53,122 nt of DNA, taken from positions 1-53,122 of the forward strand of contig JAGWGN010000004.1 of NCBI GenBank assembly GCA_028867335.1. The letters run 5' to 3'. The stretch is from Microcaldota archaeon. Lineage in GTDB: Archaea; Micrarchaeota; Micrarchaeia; Micrarchaeales; CABMGC01. The translations under genes were made by a program, and so were the position numbers. Under the pieces are notes generated by a model that worked only from the letters and a program-made list of their open reading frames with translations, was not told the DNA's origin and ran no database searches. Within the stretch, counting starts at the first letter, position 1. The number at the start of each line of letters is the position of its first letter. This document shows positions 16,210 to 23,807 of the stretch, piece after piece.

Positions 16210-16601
16210 TTTATTCCAGAACTGTTCTTCCTTAGTGGGATGACCTTCACTATTGGGGCTTCTCCTTGCTTAAAGGGATTCGCGCGATAGTATGAGTGCC
16301 TTTTCTCCAAAAGTTTGTAGGCGCGTACAAATTCTTTCCCCTTTTCCAGAAGAGTCGCTCTCCCTTGGATCGTTATTGCCTTTGGCTGCCTTGCGTAGAT
16401 ATCAACAAGAACGGAGATTTTATTGCTGCATAGCAGGTTCTTGTACTTGCGTGTGCCGTAGTCGGTTGCAAAGTAGAGGGTTTTCCCATCGAAAACATGC
16501 ACCACTGTGGTGACTTGGGGCCAGCCCTTCTTTGACACCGTTGCCACCCTCAACTCGTCCTGGCTTTTAAGAAATGCAATCTCCTTTTGACTAAATCTCA
16601 C
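16206..16601 (-). CDS. Pyridoxamine 5'-phosphate oxidase-like flavoprotein
   Basis: A 131-residue split-barrel flavin-binding protein of the PPOX superfamily. The core LRVATVSKKGWPQVTTVVHVFDGKTLYFATD is the standard first half of the barrel (quoted in part: RVATVSKKGWPQVTTV), followed by KYKNLLCSNKISVLVD. Members bind FMN or F420; the substrate is unknown. The start is a GTG at 16601 that overlaps the stop of the DUF192 gene in GTGA. An upstream ATG in the same frame would overlap that gene by 130 bases and is rejected. Confidence 0.8.
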   Translation of the reverse strand: MRFSQKEIAFLKSQDELRVATVSKKGWPQVTTVVHVFDGKTLYFATDYGTRKYKNLLCSNKISVLVDIYARQPKAITIQGRATLLEKGKEFVRAYKLLEKRHSYYRANPFKQGEAPIVKVIPLRKNSSGIN

Positions 16602-17005
16602 CAGATCAAACCACCAATTGAGCTTCCAACCTTTATCCCGAGCCTTGCGGACATGCCTGATTTCAGTTCGAGAACATATTTTGCCCTCGCTTTTGGGCCG
16701 TATGCCTCGCATCCAAACATCCCATTGCAAGGCTGGAGGTTTTTTGCAATGTCGACCACCTTGCCGGCTTCGTCCGCCCAGACTACATCGATCGCAAAGT
16801 TCATGTTGAGCATCCAGATCCTCTGAAATCCGCTTGAACCGAACCTAAATAGCATACCCTCATTCTCTCCCATCTTCTTCCGGTACATCAGGCCGACAAT
16901 TTGCTCTGCAAAATTGTCTGCAAGATCCAGTTTTATCAAGCGCCTGGCGAACCTTACTTTTTTACTCCTGAATCTGAGACTGTGATAGAGGATTTTGGTG
17001 AGCAT
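16598..17005 (-). CDS. DUF192 family protein
   Basis: A 135-residue DUF192 protein. Family features are QIVGLMYRKKMGENEGMLF (about 35-53), IWMLNMNFAIDVVWADEAGKV (quoted in part: MLNMNFAIDVVWADE) and the conserved NLQPC motif followed by a YVLEL strand. Many homologues are secreted and some act in lipid or sugar handling, but the role is not known; no clear signal peptide is present here. It is translationally coupled to the PPOX gene. Confidence 0.82.
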   Translation of the reverse strand: MLTKILYHSLRFRSKKVRFARRLIKLDLADNFAEQIVGLMYRKKMGENEGMLFRFGSSGFQRIWMLNMNFAIDVVWADEAGKVVDIAKNLQPCNGMFGCEAYGPKARAKYVLELKSGMSARLGIKVGSSIGGLIW

Positions 17006-17009
17006 CGGA

Positions 17010-18629
17010 TCATTTCGTTATCGCTTCGCTCTGCTCCCTTAGGAACTGCTGCAGATAGAACCTGCTTCCGGTGCCCTTACCTGTGAGTCCGCTTCCCTTC
17101 CAGCCGACAAATGTGTGCAGCCCCACAATCGCGCCCGTCGTGGCGCTGGTCTCGCGGTTGACATACGCTACCCCCGCCTCGATCTTGGAGAGGAACTCCT
17201 TTATCTCGCTCCTCTTGCCCCCGTAGAACCCGGCAGTCAGTCCGTACTCGACATCGTTTGCCTTTAGCATCACCTCGTCCATCTTCTTGAAGGCCGTGAT
17301 GCAAAGGAACGGAACGAAGAGCTCCTCGTGGAAGAGCTTGTTTGAGTGGTCCAGCTCTGCAAGCGTGGGCTCGACATAGTCCCCCTTGAGCCCGGTCTCG
17401 ACCTGCTTTCCGCCGTATATTATCCTTCCGGACTTGCTCGCCTCGCTGACAGCGTACTTGTACTTCTCAAGAGCGTTCGGGCTGATCAGGGGGCCAACAT
17501 AGAACTCCTTTTTGAGAGGGTCCCCGATCTTAAACGACCTCATCTTCTCGACTAGCTTGCTGATCAGCTCCTCCTTGACAGACTGATGGACGTAAACGCG
17601 CGAGCAGGCGCTGCATTTCTGGCCCGCAAACCCGAATGCCGCGCTTGCGATCCCCGAGGCCGCCTTTTCAAGGTCCGCGCTCTTTGAGACTATCACCGGA
17701 TTCTTTCCGCCCATCTCCACGATGAATGACTTCTGCTGCCCCAGCGAGTAGTTCTTCATTATCATACCAAGCCCTGTGGCCTTAGATCCGGTGTAGGCGA
17801 TCCCCCCGACCTTCTTGCTGATCGCAATCTCGTCCCCGACCTCCGATCCCGGGCCGGTCACATAGTTGAAAACGCCTGGGGGAACTCCCGCCTCCTTGAA
17901 GATCTCGTATATCTTAAGCCCGGTGAGCATCGCGGGATTGTCTGTAGACGAAGGCTTGAACACGACCGTGTTCCCGGTGAGCAGGGCTGCGCTGCTCATC
18001 CCCACCGAGATCGAGATCGGGAAGTTGAATGGGGAGATTATCCCGAATACGCCGTAGGGCTTCATTGCAATCAGCACATTTTCCTCCTGGCCTGGCGCAC
18101 CCTGGAATCCAGCGGACACCTTTGCGCTGCTTGCCGAGAGCCTTGTCTTTCTCAAGTATCCCTTGTTCTTCTCGAGTTCGAGGGAGTAGTAGTTTAGGAA
18201 ATCTATCGCCTCGTCCACCTCGCCGATGGATTCGTACCTTGTCTTCCCGTTCTCGATGCTCAGGATTGCGGCAAGAATGAACTTCTCTCTTGAGAATATC
18301 TTCGCTGCCTCTCGGAATATCCTTGCCCTTTCCTTGTAGTTTGTCTGGCTCCAGCCTTCTAGCGCATTTGATGCGGCGTCGATTGCCTGCTTCGCATTCT
18401 CTCTTGTCCCCCTCTGGAACCTTCCGATTAGAATCGTCCTATCTATAGGTGAATACTCGGGGATCTCCGAGCTTGCGTAGACCTCCTTTCCATCGATGCA
18501 TAGCGGGTGCTTCTTTCCGAGCACATCGCGCTTCGCCTTTGCTACTGCGCCATCAAAAAGGGAATCGAACTCGGCCTCCTTGCCGTGCTCAAGGAACTTC
18601 TTGTAGGTGAATTCGTTTTGAAAATCCAT
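17010..18629 (-). CDS. Aldehyde dehydrogenase, delta-1-pyrroline-5-carboxylate dehydrogenase-like
   Basis: A 539-residue NAD(P)-dependent aldehyde dehydrogenase. It has FNFPISISVG and FKPSSTDNPAM for cofactor binding, the general base glutamate in EMGGKNP near residue 305 and the catalytic cysteine in GQKCSACSR near residue 338. The spelling GFAGQKCSACSRVYV and the C-terminal TGAIVG and LQQFLREQ are typical of P5C dehydrogenase (RocA/PruA). That enzyme oxidises glutamate semialdehyde to glutamate in proline breakdown. No proline dehydrogenase is visible nearby, so the aldehyde source is open. Divergent from amt. Confidence 0.85.
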   Translation of the reverse strand: MDFQNEFTYKKFLEHGKEAEFDSLFDGAVAKAKRDVLGKKHPLCIDGKEVYASSEIPEYSPIDRTILIGRFQRGTRENAKQAIDAASNALEGWSQTNYKERARIFREAAKIFSREKFILAAILSIENGKTRYESIGEVDEAIDFLNYYSLELEKNKGYLRKTRLSASSAKVSAGFQGAPGQEENVLIAMKPYGVFGIISPFNFPISISVGMSSAALLTGNTVVFKPSSTDNPAMLTGLKIYEIFKEAGVPPGVFNYVTGPGSEVGDEIAISKKVGGIAYTGSKATGLGMIMKNYSLGQQKSFIVEMGGKNPVIVSKSADLEKAASGIASAAFGFAGQKCSACSRVYVHQSVKEELISKLVEKMRSFKIGDPLKKEFYVGPLISPNALEKYKYAVSEASKSGRIIYGGKQVETGLKGDYVEPTLAELDHSNKLFHEELFVPFLCITAFKKMDEVMLKANDVEYGLTAGFYGGKRSEIKEFLSKIEAGVAYVNRETSATTGAIVGLHTFVGWKGSGLTGKGTGSRFYLQQFLREQSEAITK

Positions 18630-18704
18630 AATTAGCCCCGCCCTAATATACCATTAAATACTTTTATATCTTCTACTACTACAGGATCTGGAATTGGGGT
18701 ATTC

Positions 18705-19985
18705 ATGTTCTTGCTCGACGCGGCGATAAACAATCTTTGGGTTATTCTTGCCGCTCTGCTTGTTTTTATAATGACGATCGCGGTCGGATTCCTCGAGGTC
18801 GGGGAGTTCGGGGAGAAGTTTGACCGCAGCCTGCTCAAGACCCTGATCATAACCGGCTCTGCGATCTTCTTCATGGCGTTCCTCGGCTTCAACATCGCCT
18901 TTGCGCCTACAATCGGGGGCATCATAGGGAACCCACTCTACAACGGGATCTTCCTTGGGGGATTCGATTCGAACGTGAGCGGCATACTTAACGGCGTATG
19001 GTGGTCGATGAGCAGCACATACTTCAACACGGGCCTCACAACCCCCACATACTTCCTCTTTGAGACCGCCTTCGCTGCAGTCACACTTGCGCTTGTGGGG
19101 TTGATAGTTCTCAGGAAGGTCAGGATGACTGCGTTCTTCCTCTACTCGATTGCATACTTTTTGATAATCTGGGCAATACCTGCCGCATGGATCTGGAACC
19201 CTACCGGATGGCTAGCCGGGATGGGGATGGTCGACTTTGCGGGAGGACTGGTCGTGCACGGGGCCGCTGGAGCTGCGGGTCTTGGGATAATGCTTAGGAT
19301 CTGGCAGGAGGAGAGAAAGAAGGGGCTAAAGAGCAGCCCGCAGGTCGCTATAAACCCAAGCAACGGATGGATGACGCTTGGCCTTCTGCTTTTGTGGGTG
19401 GGATGGTTCGGGTTCAACCCAGGAAGCGTGCTTCAGTTCAACTCTGAGGCGCTTGTGACGGTTATAACGACCTTCCTTGCCGCTGCCGCCGCATGCGGTT
19501 CGACTCTTATCTTCACAAAGTTCATGCTAAAACGAAAGCCACAGCTAGTTGACGGGGTCAATGGTGTGCTGATGGGGCTTATTGTCATTACCCCGGTAGC
19601 TGGACTTGTCAGCATAGGCAGCTCCGCGATACTCGGGCTGCTTGGAGGGCCGATCTTCGTGTGGGGAGAGAAGTTCTTTGCAAAGTTCAAGTGGTTTAGC
19701 GACCCGGCGGGGCTGCTTGCAGGCCACACTGTAGGAGGAATCTTCGGCGTGCTGATGGTCGCCGTGTTTGCGCAGCAGGCTTTTGCGGCAGGATCCGGAT
19801 TCCCAAACCTGACAAACGGGCTGTTATTTGGAGGGGGAATGGCCGCGATAAACCAGCTCTGGGTGCAGATAGTGGGCGTTGTGGCAGTAATGATCACCGT
19901 CTTCCTGCTCTCCTACATTGCCTGCTGGCTCATTGCAAAATGGCTTGGAGGAATAACCAGGAAGGACTACAACAAGGTCGAGTAG
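18705..19985 (+). CDS. amt: Ammonium transporter Amt
   Basis: A 426-residue channel with about eleven transmembrane segments. The Amt signature DFAGGLVVHGAAG carries the first pore histidine near residue 183, and the second is in LAGHTVGG near 339. It moves ammonium into the cell for glutamine/glutamate synthesis. The usual partner glnK, a PII regulator, is not downstream; the next gene is a convergent Lrp-type ligand-binding domain. A TATA-like CTTTTATATC lies about 40 bases upstream. Confidence 0.96.
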   Translation: MFLLDAAINNLWVILAALLVFIMTIAVGFLEVGEFGEKFDRSLLKTLIITGSAIFFMAFLGFNIAFAPTIGGIIGNPLYNGIFLGGFDSNVSGILNGVWWSMSSTYFNTGLTTPTYFLFETAFAAVTLALVGLIVLRKVRMTAFFLYSIAYFLIIWAIPAAWIWNPTGWLAGMGMVDFAGGLVVHGAAGAAGLGIMLRIWQEERKKGLKSSPQVAINPSNGWMTLGLLLLWVGWFGFNPGSVLQFNSEALVTVITTFLAAAAACGSTLIFTKFMLKRKPQLVDGVNGVLMGLIVITPVAGLVSIGSSAILGLLGGPIFVWGEKFFAKFKWFSDPAGLLAGHTVGGIFGVLMVAVFAQQAFAAGSGFPNLTNGLLFGGGMAAINQLWVQIVGVVAVMITVFLLSYIACWLIAKWLGGITRKDYNKVE

Positions 19986-19992
19986 AATCAGA

Positions 19993-20238
19993 TCATCTTT
20001 TCTTATAAAAATGGTGAGCAACTATTACATTTGCCTTTATGCATCTTGTAACCCTTTTCACAGTATACATTATGTTTTGAAGTCCATCTTCAGCAACGGT
20101 TTCAACTGTTGCAACAAACCCAAATTCGCCGCTTGTCAAGAAGACACCCTTGACTCCTTTACATCTAGAAATTGCCTTGGCCATGCTATTGGCATCTGTT
20201 CTATCCCTTGGTTTCAAAAGTAAAAATCCTTTTTCCAT
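19993..20238 (-). CDS. Stand-alone Lrp/AsnC ligand-binding (RAM) domain
   Basis: An 81-residue protein consisting only of the Lrp/AsnC C-terminal effector-binding domain. Hallmarks are the first strand GFLLLKPRDR, ISRCKGVKGVFLTSGEFGFVATVE with the GxxD-like turn, and a final strand KANVIVAHHFY. There is no helix-turn-helix. Such stand-alone domains bind amino acids and can form mixed oligomers with full regulators. It is the left-hand gene of the AT-rich island, 42 bases beyond the NUDIX gene's stop and on the same strand. Confidence 0.8.
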   Translation of the reverse strand: MEKGFLLLKPRDRTDANSMAKAISRCKGVKGVFLTSGEFGFVATVETVAEDGLQNIMYTVKRVTRCIKANVIVAHHFYKKR

Positions 20239-20279
20239 GATATCACATTTACCTAATAAATTTACTGAGATCCTTCTGG

Positions 20280-20723
20280 TTAGCCCCAGAATTCATTCAG
20301 AACAGCATTAACATTATCCGTTATATTATAGTTATTTTTCTCCGCTTTGTTGACCCAGGCAAATGCGTCATGCTCACTCAGCTTAATATTTGAATCTTCA
20401 ACAGTTACTTCAAAATTAAATTGCCTTGTATTTTCGCCTTTTTTTGAGAGATAGTCAAAATTTCCTAAGTGTTTTTTTATTTTAAGAACTTTCATGCCAG
20501 TTTCCTCTAAGATCTCACGGCATAGAGCTTGAGGGAGAGTTTCATTATTCTCAACTTTTCCACTTGGCAACTCGTAAATTCCACCCATAAAATCATTTTT
20601 TGAGCGTCGTAGCAAAAGTGCCTTTCCCTCCTTAGAAACTACTCCCCCAACAACATACCTTGTTACTCCCTCTCCCTTTGCCTTGTCAACCAAGGATTTA
20701 CAAATTTCATCTATCTCGTTCAT
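20280..20723 (-). CDS. NUDIX hydrolase
   Basis: A 147-residue NUDIX protein with the full box G-x5-E-x7-REILEETG (residues about 55-77). It hydrolyses a nucleoside diphosphate linked to some other group, perhaps a sugar nucleotide or oxidised nucleotide. It is AT-rich like the rest of the island. Its ATG overlaps the stop of the aminotransferase gene by four bases, so it is the last coupled member of that operon. The GC content and codon choice differ from those of the second NUDIX gene at 46123. Confidence 0.87.
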   Translation of the reverse strand: MNEIDEICKSLVDKAKGEGVTRYVVGGVVSKEGKALLLRRSKNDFMGGIYELPSGKVENNETLPQALCREILEETGMKVLKIKKHLGNFDYLSKKGENTRQFNFEVTVEDSNIKLSEHDAFAWVNKAEKNNYNITDNVNAVLNEFWG

Positions 20724-21964
20724 AACAATTCCCTATAGTTAATAACAACTTTCTCAATAGTTTTCAGGTATAAATCAACAAAAACCTTGTCTTTTGAATC
20801 TGTCCAAACAGGTAGTTTGATCGTATTGTTGTAAAAGTCTTCTGCCATTGGGAATTGTTCGGGGGAGGGAGCTTTGTAACCATCAAAAAGCTCATTTGGA
20901 TTTTTGAATAGTGGAAGAGCATTCAAGGGGCACGTAGATTTTGGAATGTCTGCCTCACTGCAGCCTTCCGCCTTAAGTGCTTTGTAGAACTTTTCTATTT
21001 CTAATCCCCCAAGTTCCTTAGACTTATACCTAAAAAGATATGCATACCAAGAAGGTTTCTTATAACTTGGAACATCCAATGTTTCAACACCTGCCATATC
21101 CTTTAGGAAATTATTCATCAGATTGGCAAAGATTCTTTTTTGCCTCAGCCATTCATTTAAATGTGGGAATTGCTCATGTATTATTGCAGCTGCTAAAGGA
21201 TGTACTCTTAACTTGAAACCCATACCAGTCACCCCAAACTTGTATAGAGGCGAATCCTTTTCTATTTCTTGCAATGCACGTTTATTATAGTGGCCCAGTA
21301 GGATTGCCTTGTCATACATTTCCTTATCGTCGGTTAAAAATACTCCCCCCTCCCCACCAGTTAATATCTTCTGCCCTTGAAGGCTTGCAGCAGCACTATT
21401 CCCAAAAGATCCTGTCAATTTGCCTTTGAATTCTGCGCCATGAGAATGAGAAAAATCTTCAAATAACATTAAGCCATGCCTTTCCGCAATCTCACATATC
21501 TCATCCATGTCACATGGTATGCCCCACATATGGGTTACTGATATGGCCTTTGTCTTCTTCGTTATTTTCTTTTCTATTGCCTTTGGGTCAATATTTCCTG
21601 TAACAGATTCAGCATCACATAGGATGGGTATAGCCCCAATAAAGAATAAGGGAGTTACTGATGCTGGGAAATTGTAGACAGGAACAATTACCTCATCACC
21701 TTTTTTCAACCCGGCAGAAACAAACATTGTATAAAGAGCCATAGTACCGGAATTGATTAATAACGCATATTTTCTCTTGTAATAATTTGCCAATTGTTTC
21801 TCAACATCATCAATTATCCCAGACTTATCATAAATAGAGATGGTTTTATGGAGTTGCTCCAAAACAGCATTTTCAGTCTCTTTACTTATTACAGGCCACA
21901 TGTAATGGGGTTGTTCTATTTGTATAGCTTTAGGACCTCCAAATATTGCAAGTTTACTGTCCAT
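20720..21964 (-). CDS. DegT/DnrJ/EryC1/StrS-type aminotransferase
   Basis: A 414-residue PLP-dependent aminotransferase of the sugar/cyclitol family. It begins LAIFGGPKAI and has NSGTMALYTMF and EDFSHSHGAEFKG. The PLP lysine is in SLQGQKILTGGEGG near residue 205. The length and N terminus recall members that aminate keto-sugars or scyllo-inosose (NtdA, StsC, AHBA-synthase types), not the shorter WbpE type. Together with the upstream Gfo/Idh dehydrogenase it would oxidise a hydroxyl and then aminate the ketone. The first ten bases overlap the dehydrogenase gene. Strongly AT-rich. Confidence 0.9.
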   Translation of the reverse strand: MDSKLAIFGGPKAIQIEQPHYMWPVISKETENAVLEQLHKTISIYDKSGIIDDVEKQLANYYKRKYALLINSGTMALYTMFVSAGLKKGDEVIVPVYNFPASVTPLFFIGAIPILCDAESVTGNIDPKAIEKKITKKTKAISVTHMWGIPCDMDEICEIAERHGLMLFEDFSHSHGAEFKGKLTGSFGNSAAASLQGQKILTGGEGGVFLTDDKEMYDKAILLGHYNKRALQEIEKDSPLYKFGVTGMGFKLRVHPLAAAIIHEQFPHLNEWLRQKRIFANLMNNFLKDMAGVETLDVPSYKKPSWYAYLFRYKSKELGGLEIEKFYKALKAEGCSEADIPKSTCPLNALPLFKNPNELFDGYKAPSPEQFPMAEDFYNNTIKLPVWTDSKDKVFVDLYLKTIEKVVINYRELL

Positions 21965-22997
21965 TCAACACCTCTTTCACATTCACATACCTGCCCAATA
22001 ATTTCGAATGATAGCAAGCCTCTATAAAAGCCATATTATTTAACTGTGCTTCTACTGAGCAGTGATTTTCACTTTCGCCTCTAACCACTTTGCAAAAATA
22101 TTCTATCTGTGAAGGACCTGATAACAGAGATTCGTTTTCGTGACTTAAAGTTTCAACTAACTGACCGTCATTTTTAAATCTCCTAATCCGATCATTCTCA
22201 ATTTCTATGCGTCCATTCCTACCAACTATCTTAAATTGCTCTGTTTTGGGAGGTATGTATCTTGAAAAACTCAAAATTCCATTTAATTTTCTATCGGTGT
22301 AAGTAAACATTATACTTGCCGTGTCCTCAGCGTCATATTTTGGCATTGCTTTTGCATATGCCGAAAAATCTGCATGCACAAAATCTGGAAGACCAAAATA
22401 CCAGATCAGCAAGTCAATTATGTGATAGCCCATATCGATTATTACGCCACCTCCTGCAGATTCTTTTTTGCCTCGCCACCCCTCTCCTGGATTTTCCACG
22501 AACATACTATATTTTCCTTCTAGATAGAAGGGTTTTCCGATTAGATCAAGTAGATTGAAAAATGCAGAATAAATTGGATTAAACCTACGTTGGAGAGTTA
22601 CCATTAGATGAATCTTGTTTTGTGCCACAATTCGTTTCAATTCAAATGCCTCTTTCAAATTCATCGACAGGGGCTTTTCCTTTAGTATGTGTATGCCTTT
22701 TGAAGCAATTTCGATTATGACGCTCTTATATTCGCAATGTGGCACACAGACTATAGCAAAATCTGGGAGCGTATCTTCCAGCATTTTAGATAAGTTAGTA
22801 TAAATTGGAATTGAAAATTCTAATCCAACAGAGTCCAAATTTCCCTTATTTACATGGTCGCATAGACCAACTAATTCTACATTCTCAGAACTTAAAACAG
22901 CAGGCACATACTCCTTGATTGCTTGGTGTCCTATGCCAACAATTACTGCTTTCAGTTTTCGACCAGTTTTGTTACTCTCATTTTCTTCGCTGACCAT
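21954..22997 (-). CDS. Gfo/Idh/MocA-family oxidoreductase
   Basis: A 347-residue NAD(P)-dependent dehydrogenase. The Rossmann fold starts with AVIVGIGHQAI, the family signature KEKPLSMN is near residue 93, and the C-terminal half has GGGVIIDMGYHIIDLLIWYFG with the catalytic D and H. It oxidises a hydroxyl of a sugar, sugar nucleotide or inositol. I start it at the ATG 22997, preceded by Shine-Dalgarno AGGTGGGG; a GTG at 23006 is the alternative. It is followed at once by the aminotransferase that would use its keto product. AT-rich. Confidence 0.9.
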   Translation of the reverse strand: MVSEENESNKTGRKLKAVIVGIGHQAIKEYVPAVLSSENVELVGLCDHVNKGNLDSVGLEFSIPIYTNLSKMLEDTLPDFAIVCVPHCEYKSVIIEIASKGIHILKEKPLSMNLKEAFELKRIVAQNKIHLMVTLQRRFNPIYSAFFNLLDLIGKPFYLEGKYSMFVENPGEGWRGKKESAGGGVIIDMGYHIIDLLIWYFGLPDFVHADFSAYAKAMPKYDAEDTASIMFTYTDRKLNGILSFSRYIPPKTEQFKIVGRNGRIEIENDRIRRFKNDGQLVETLSHENESLLSGPSQIEYFCKVVRGESENHCSVEAQLNNMAFIEACYHSKLLGRYVNVKEVLNGQ

Positions 22998-23014
22998 ATT
23001 CCCCACCTTTTGAC

Positions 23015-23176
23015 TTAGCTTTCGTATTTTTTGAGTATCTGCTCGATTTCATTCATCAGCGTCTGCAGCCGATCAAAGTCGCTGTAGTTCACAAAGGCAA
23101 AGAGCTTCTGAACCTTGAACCTGAGTCCGCTAAGGTCTGCAATCCGCCTGCGAATATAAGCGTAGTAGTTCATCAT
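23015..23176 (-). CDS. Microprotein B, paralogue of the next gene
   Basis: A 53-residue helical protein, MMNYYAYIRRRIAD at the N terminus and FDRLQTLMNEIEQILKKYES at the C terminus. The C-terminal half matches microprotein A in spacing (D-x2-RL-x2-L-x2-E-x-E-x2-L-x-K). Shine-Dalgarno GGTGAT lies five bases before the ATG, only six bases after the stop of microprotein A, and the Gfo/Idh gene follows at once. It is less AT-rich than the metabolic genes around it. No function recognised; a helical-hairpin binder or toxin/antitoxin-like component is possible. Confidence 0.65.
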   Translation of the reverse strand: MMNYYAYIRRRIADLSGLRFKVQKLFAFVNYSDFDRLQTLMNEIEQILKKYES

Positions 23177-23181
23177 ATCAC

Positions 23182-23337
23182 CTATTTGTGCTTTGAAAGC
23201 AGTATCTCAGCCTCGTCTACCAACTGCTTGAGGCGGTAATAGTCGTTTCTGGGAAGGAAGTCATAGACTTCAGGCAATTTCTGCTTTACCGCAGTGATCT
23301 TATCCAGCATTTCCTTGGTGGTTTCGTAGGGATTCAT
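23182..23337 (-). CDS. Microprotein A, paralogue of the gene downstream
   Basis: A 51-residue helical protein beginning MNPYETTKEMLDKIT and ending YYRLKQLVDEAEILLSKHK. The C-terminal helix aligns with microprotein B. Its ATG overlaps the TGA of the zinc-finger ORF in ATGA and is preceded by the Shine-Dalgarno-like GGTGA, so translation is well supported. Two short helices separated by FLPRND are likely. Function unknown; not seen in any family I know. Confidence 0.65.
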   Translation of the reverse strand: MNPYETTKEMLDKITAVKQKLPEVYDFLPRNDYYRLKQLVDEAEILLSKHK

Positions 23338-23627
23338 ATTGTCACCGAATTTTCAGGTGTTGGAGTTTCAGTTATAGAATATTGGCTTATCATGCTGCAG
23401 AATTGGATATGCCAAAGGAAGTCTGCGGGATCTGGATATGAATTCTGGCATCCCCAACAGTCGTAAGTCTTTTGGGGATTTGTCTTCCTGCCTGGAAAGA
23501 CAAATGAGATGAATTTGGATAGTAGGGGTGGAAGGATATGGGAACCCTGTCTTGTGGGTTTCTTTAGGGAGTAAAGAAAAGTCGTATCGCCAAGCCTTGG
23601 GAAGGCACTGGCTGTCTTGGTCCCCAT
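23334..23627 (-). CDS. Possible C2HC zinc-finger protein (overlaps structured RNA)
   Basis: A 97-residue frame whose C-terminal half has exact C2H2-type spacing with a final cysteine: C-x2-C-x3-Y-x5-F-x2-H-x3-C (YDCWGCQNSY, then DFLWHIQFC). The TGA overlaps the ATG of microprotein A, and GAGG lies just before the ATG, which favours translation. Against it, the first 50 residues look unlike a normal protein and the same DNA folds into six hairpins on this strand, with the ATG inside the first stem. It may be a real coupled gene, a dual-function RNA, or a chance frame. Confidence 0.45.
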   Translation of the reverse strand: MGTKTASAFPRLGDTTFLYSLKKPTRQGSHILPPLLSKFISFVFPGRKTNPQKTYDCWGCQNSYPDPADFLWHIQFCSMISQYSITETPTPENSVTI

Positions 23628-23636
23628 ATTCCTCTA
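23398..23636 (-). ncRNA. Candidate structured RNA or leader with six stems
   Basis: Minus-strand stems, in order. P1 pairs 23619-23632 with 23534-23546 (GGAAUAUGGGGACC with GGUUCCCAUAUCC). P2 at 23589-23612 is GCCA...UGGC plus GCCUU/AAGGC. P3 at 23559-23579 is UUUCUUUA/UAAAGAAA. P4 at 23478-23505 has eleven pairs and one bulge. P5 at 23450-23479 is AUCCCCAA/UUGGGGAU. P6 at 23398-23447 is CAGAAUU/AAUUCUG plus inner pairs. P1 encloses P2 and P3, a three-way junction. One G-U pair in P1 and one in P2 would be A-C on the other strand. A TATA box CTATATAT near 23662 places the 5' end at about 23636, four bases before P1. Confidence 0.55.
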
Positions 23637-23727
23637 ACATATTATGAATTGCCTCTCATATATAGACTATCCAAAATTATATGTTAAATTTTAAATATAA
23701 TCTTTTAAAAAATGAAATATTAGCTTA

Positions 23728-23741
23728 CTATATGTATATAG
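23728..23741. promoter_or_regulatory. Near-palindromic operator candidate between the divergent island genes
   Basis: CTATATGTATATAG is symmetric at 12 of 14 positions. It lies in the very AT-rich 23641-23807 gap, between the minus-strand promoter near 23662 and the start of the duplicated Lrp regulator at 23808. That regulator is the obvious candidate to bind it. AT-rich context makes chance symmetry likely enough to keep this tentative. Confidence 0.3.
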
Positions 23742-23807
23742 CACGCAAAGTTAGGTTTTTATATTCATATTACCTTAGAATTATGTAAAAATTAATAATT
23801 TGATTCT

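Noticed and set aside
23368-23640. A 90-residue minus-strand frame starting at 23640, overlapping the zinc-finger frame and the hairpins.
   Set aside because: Its ATG is at or before the predicted transcript start, it has no domain or coupling to the next gene, and the competing frame has zinc-finger spacing and an ATGA overlap.
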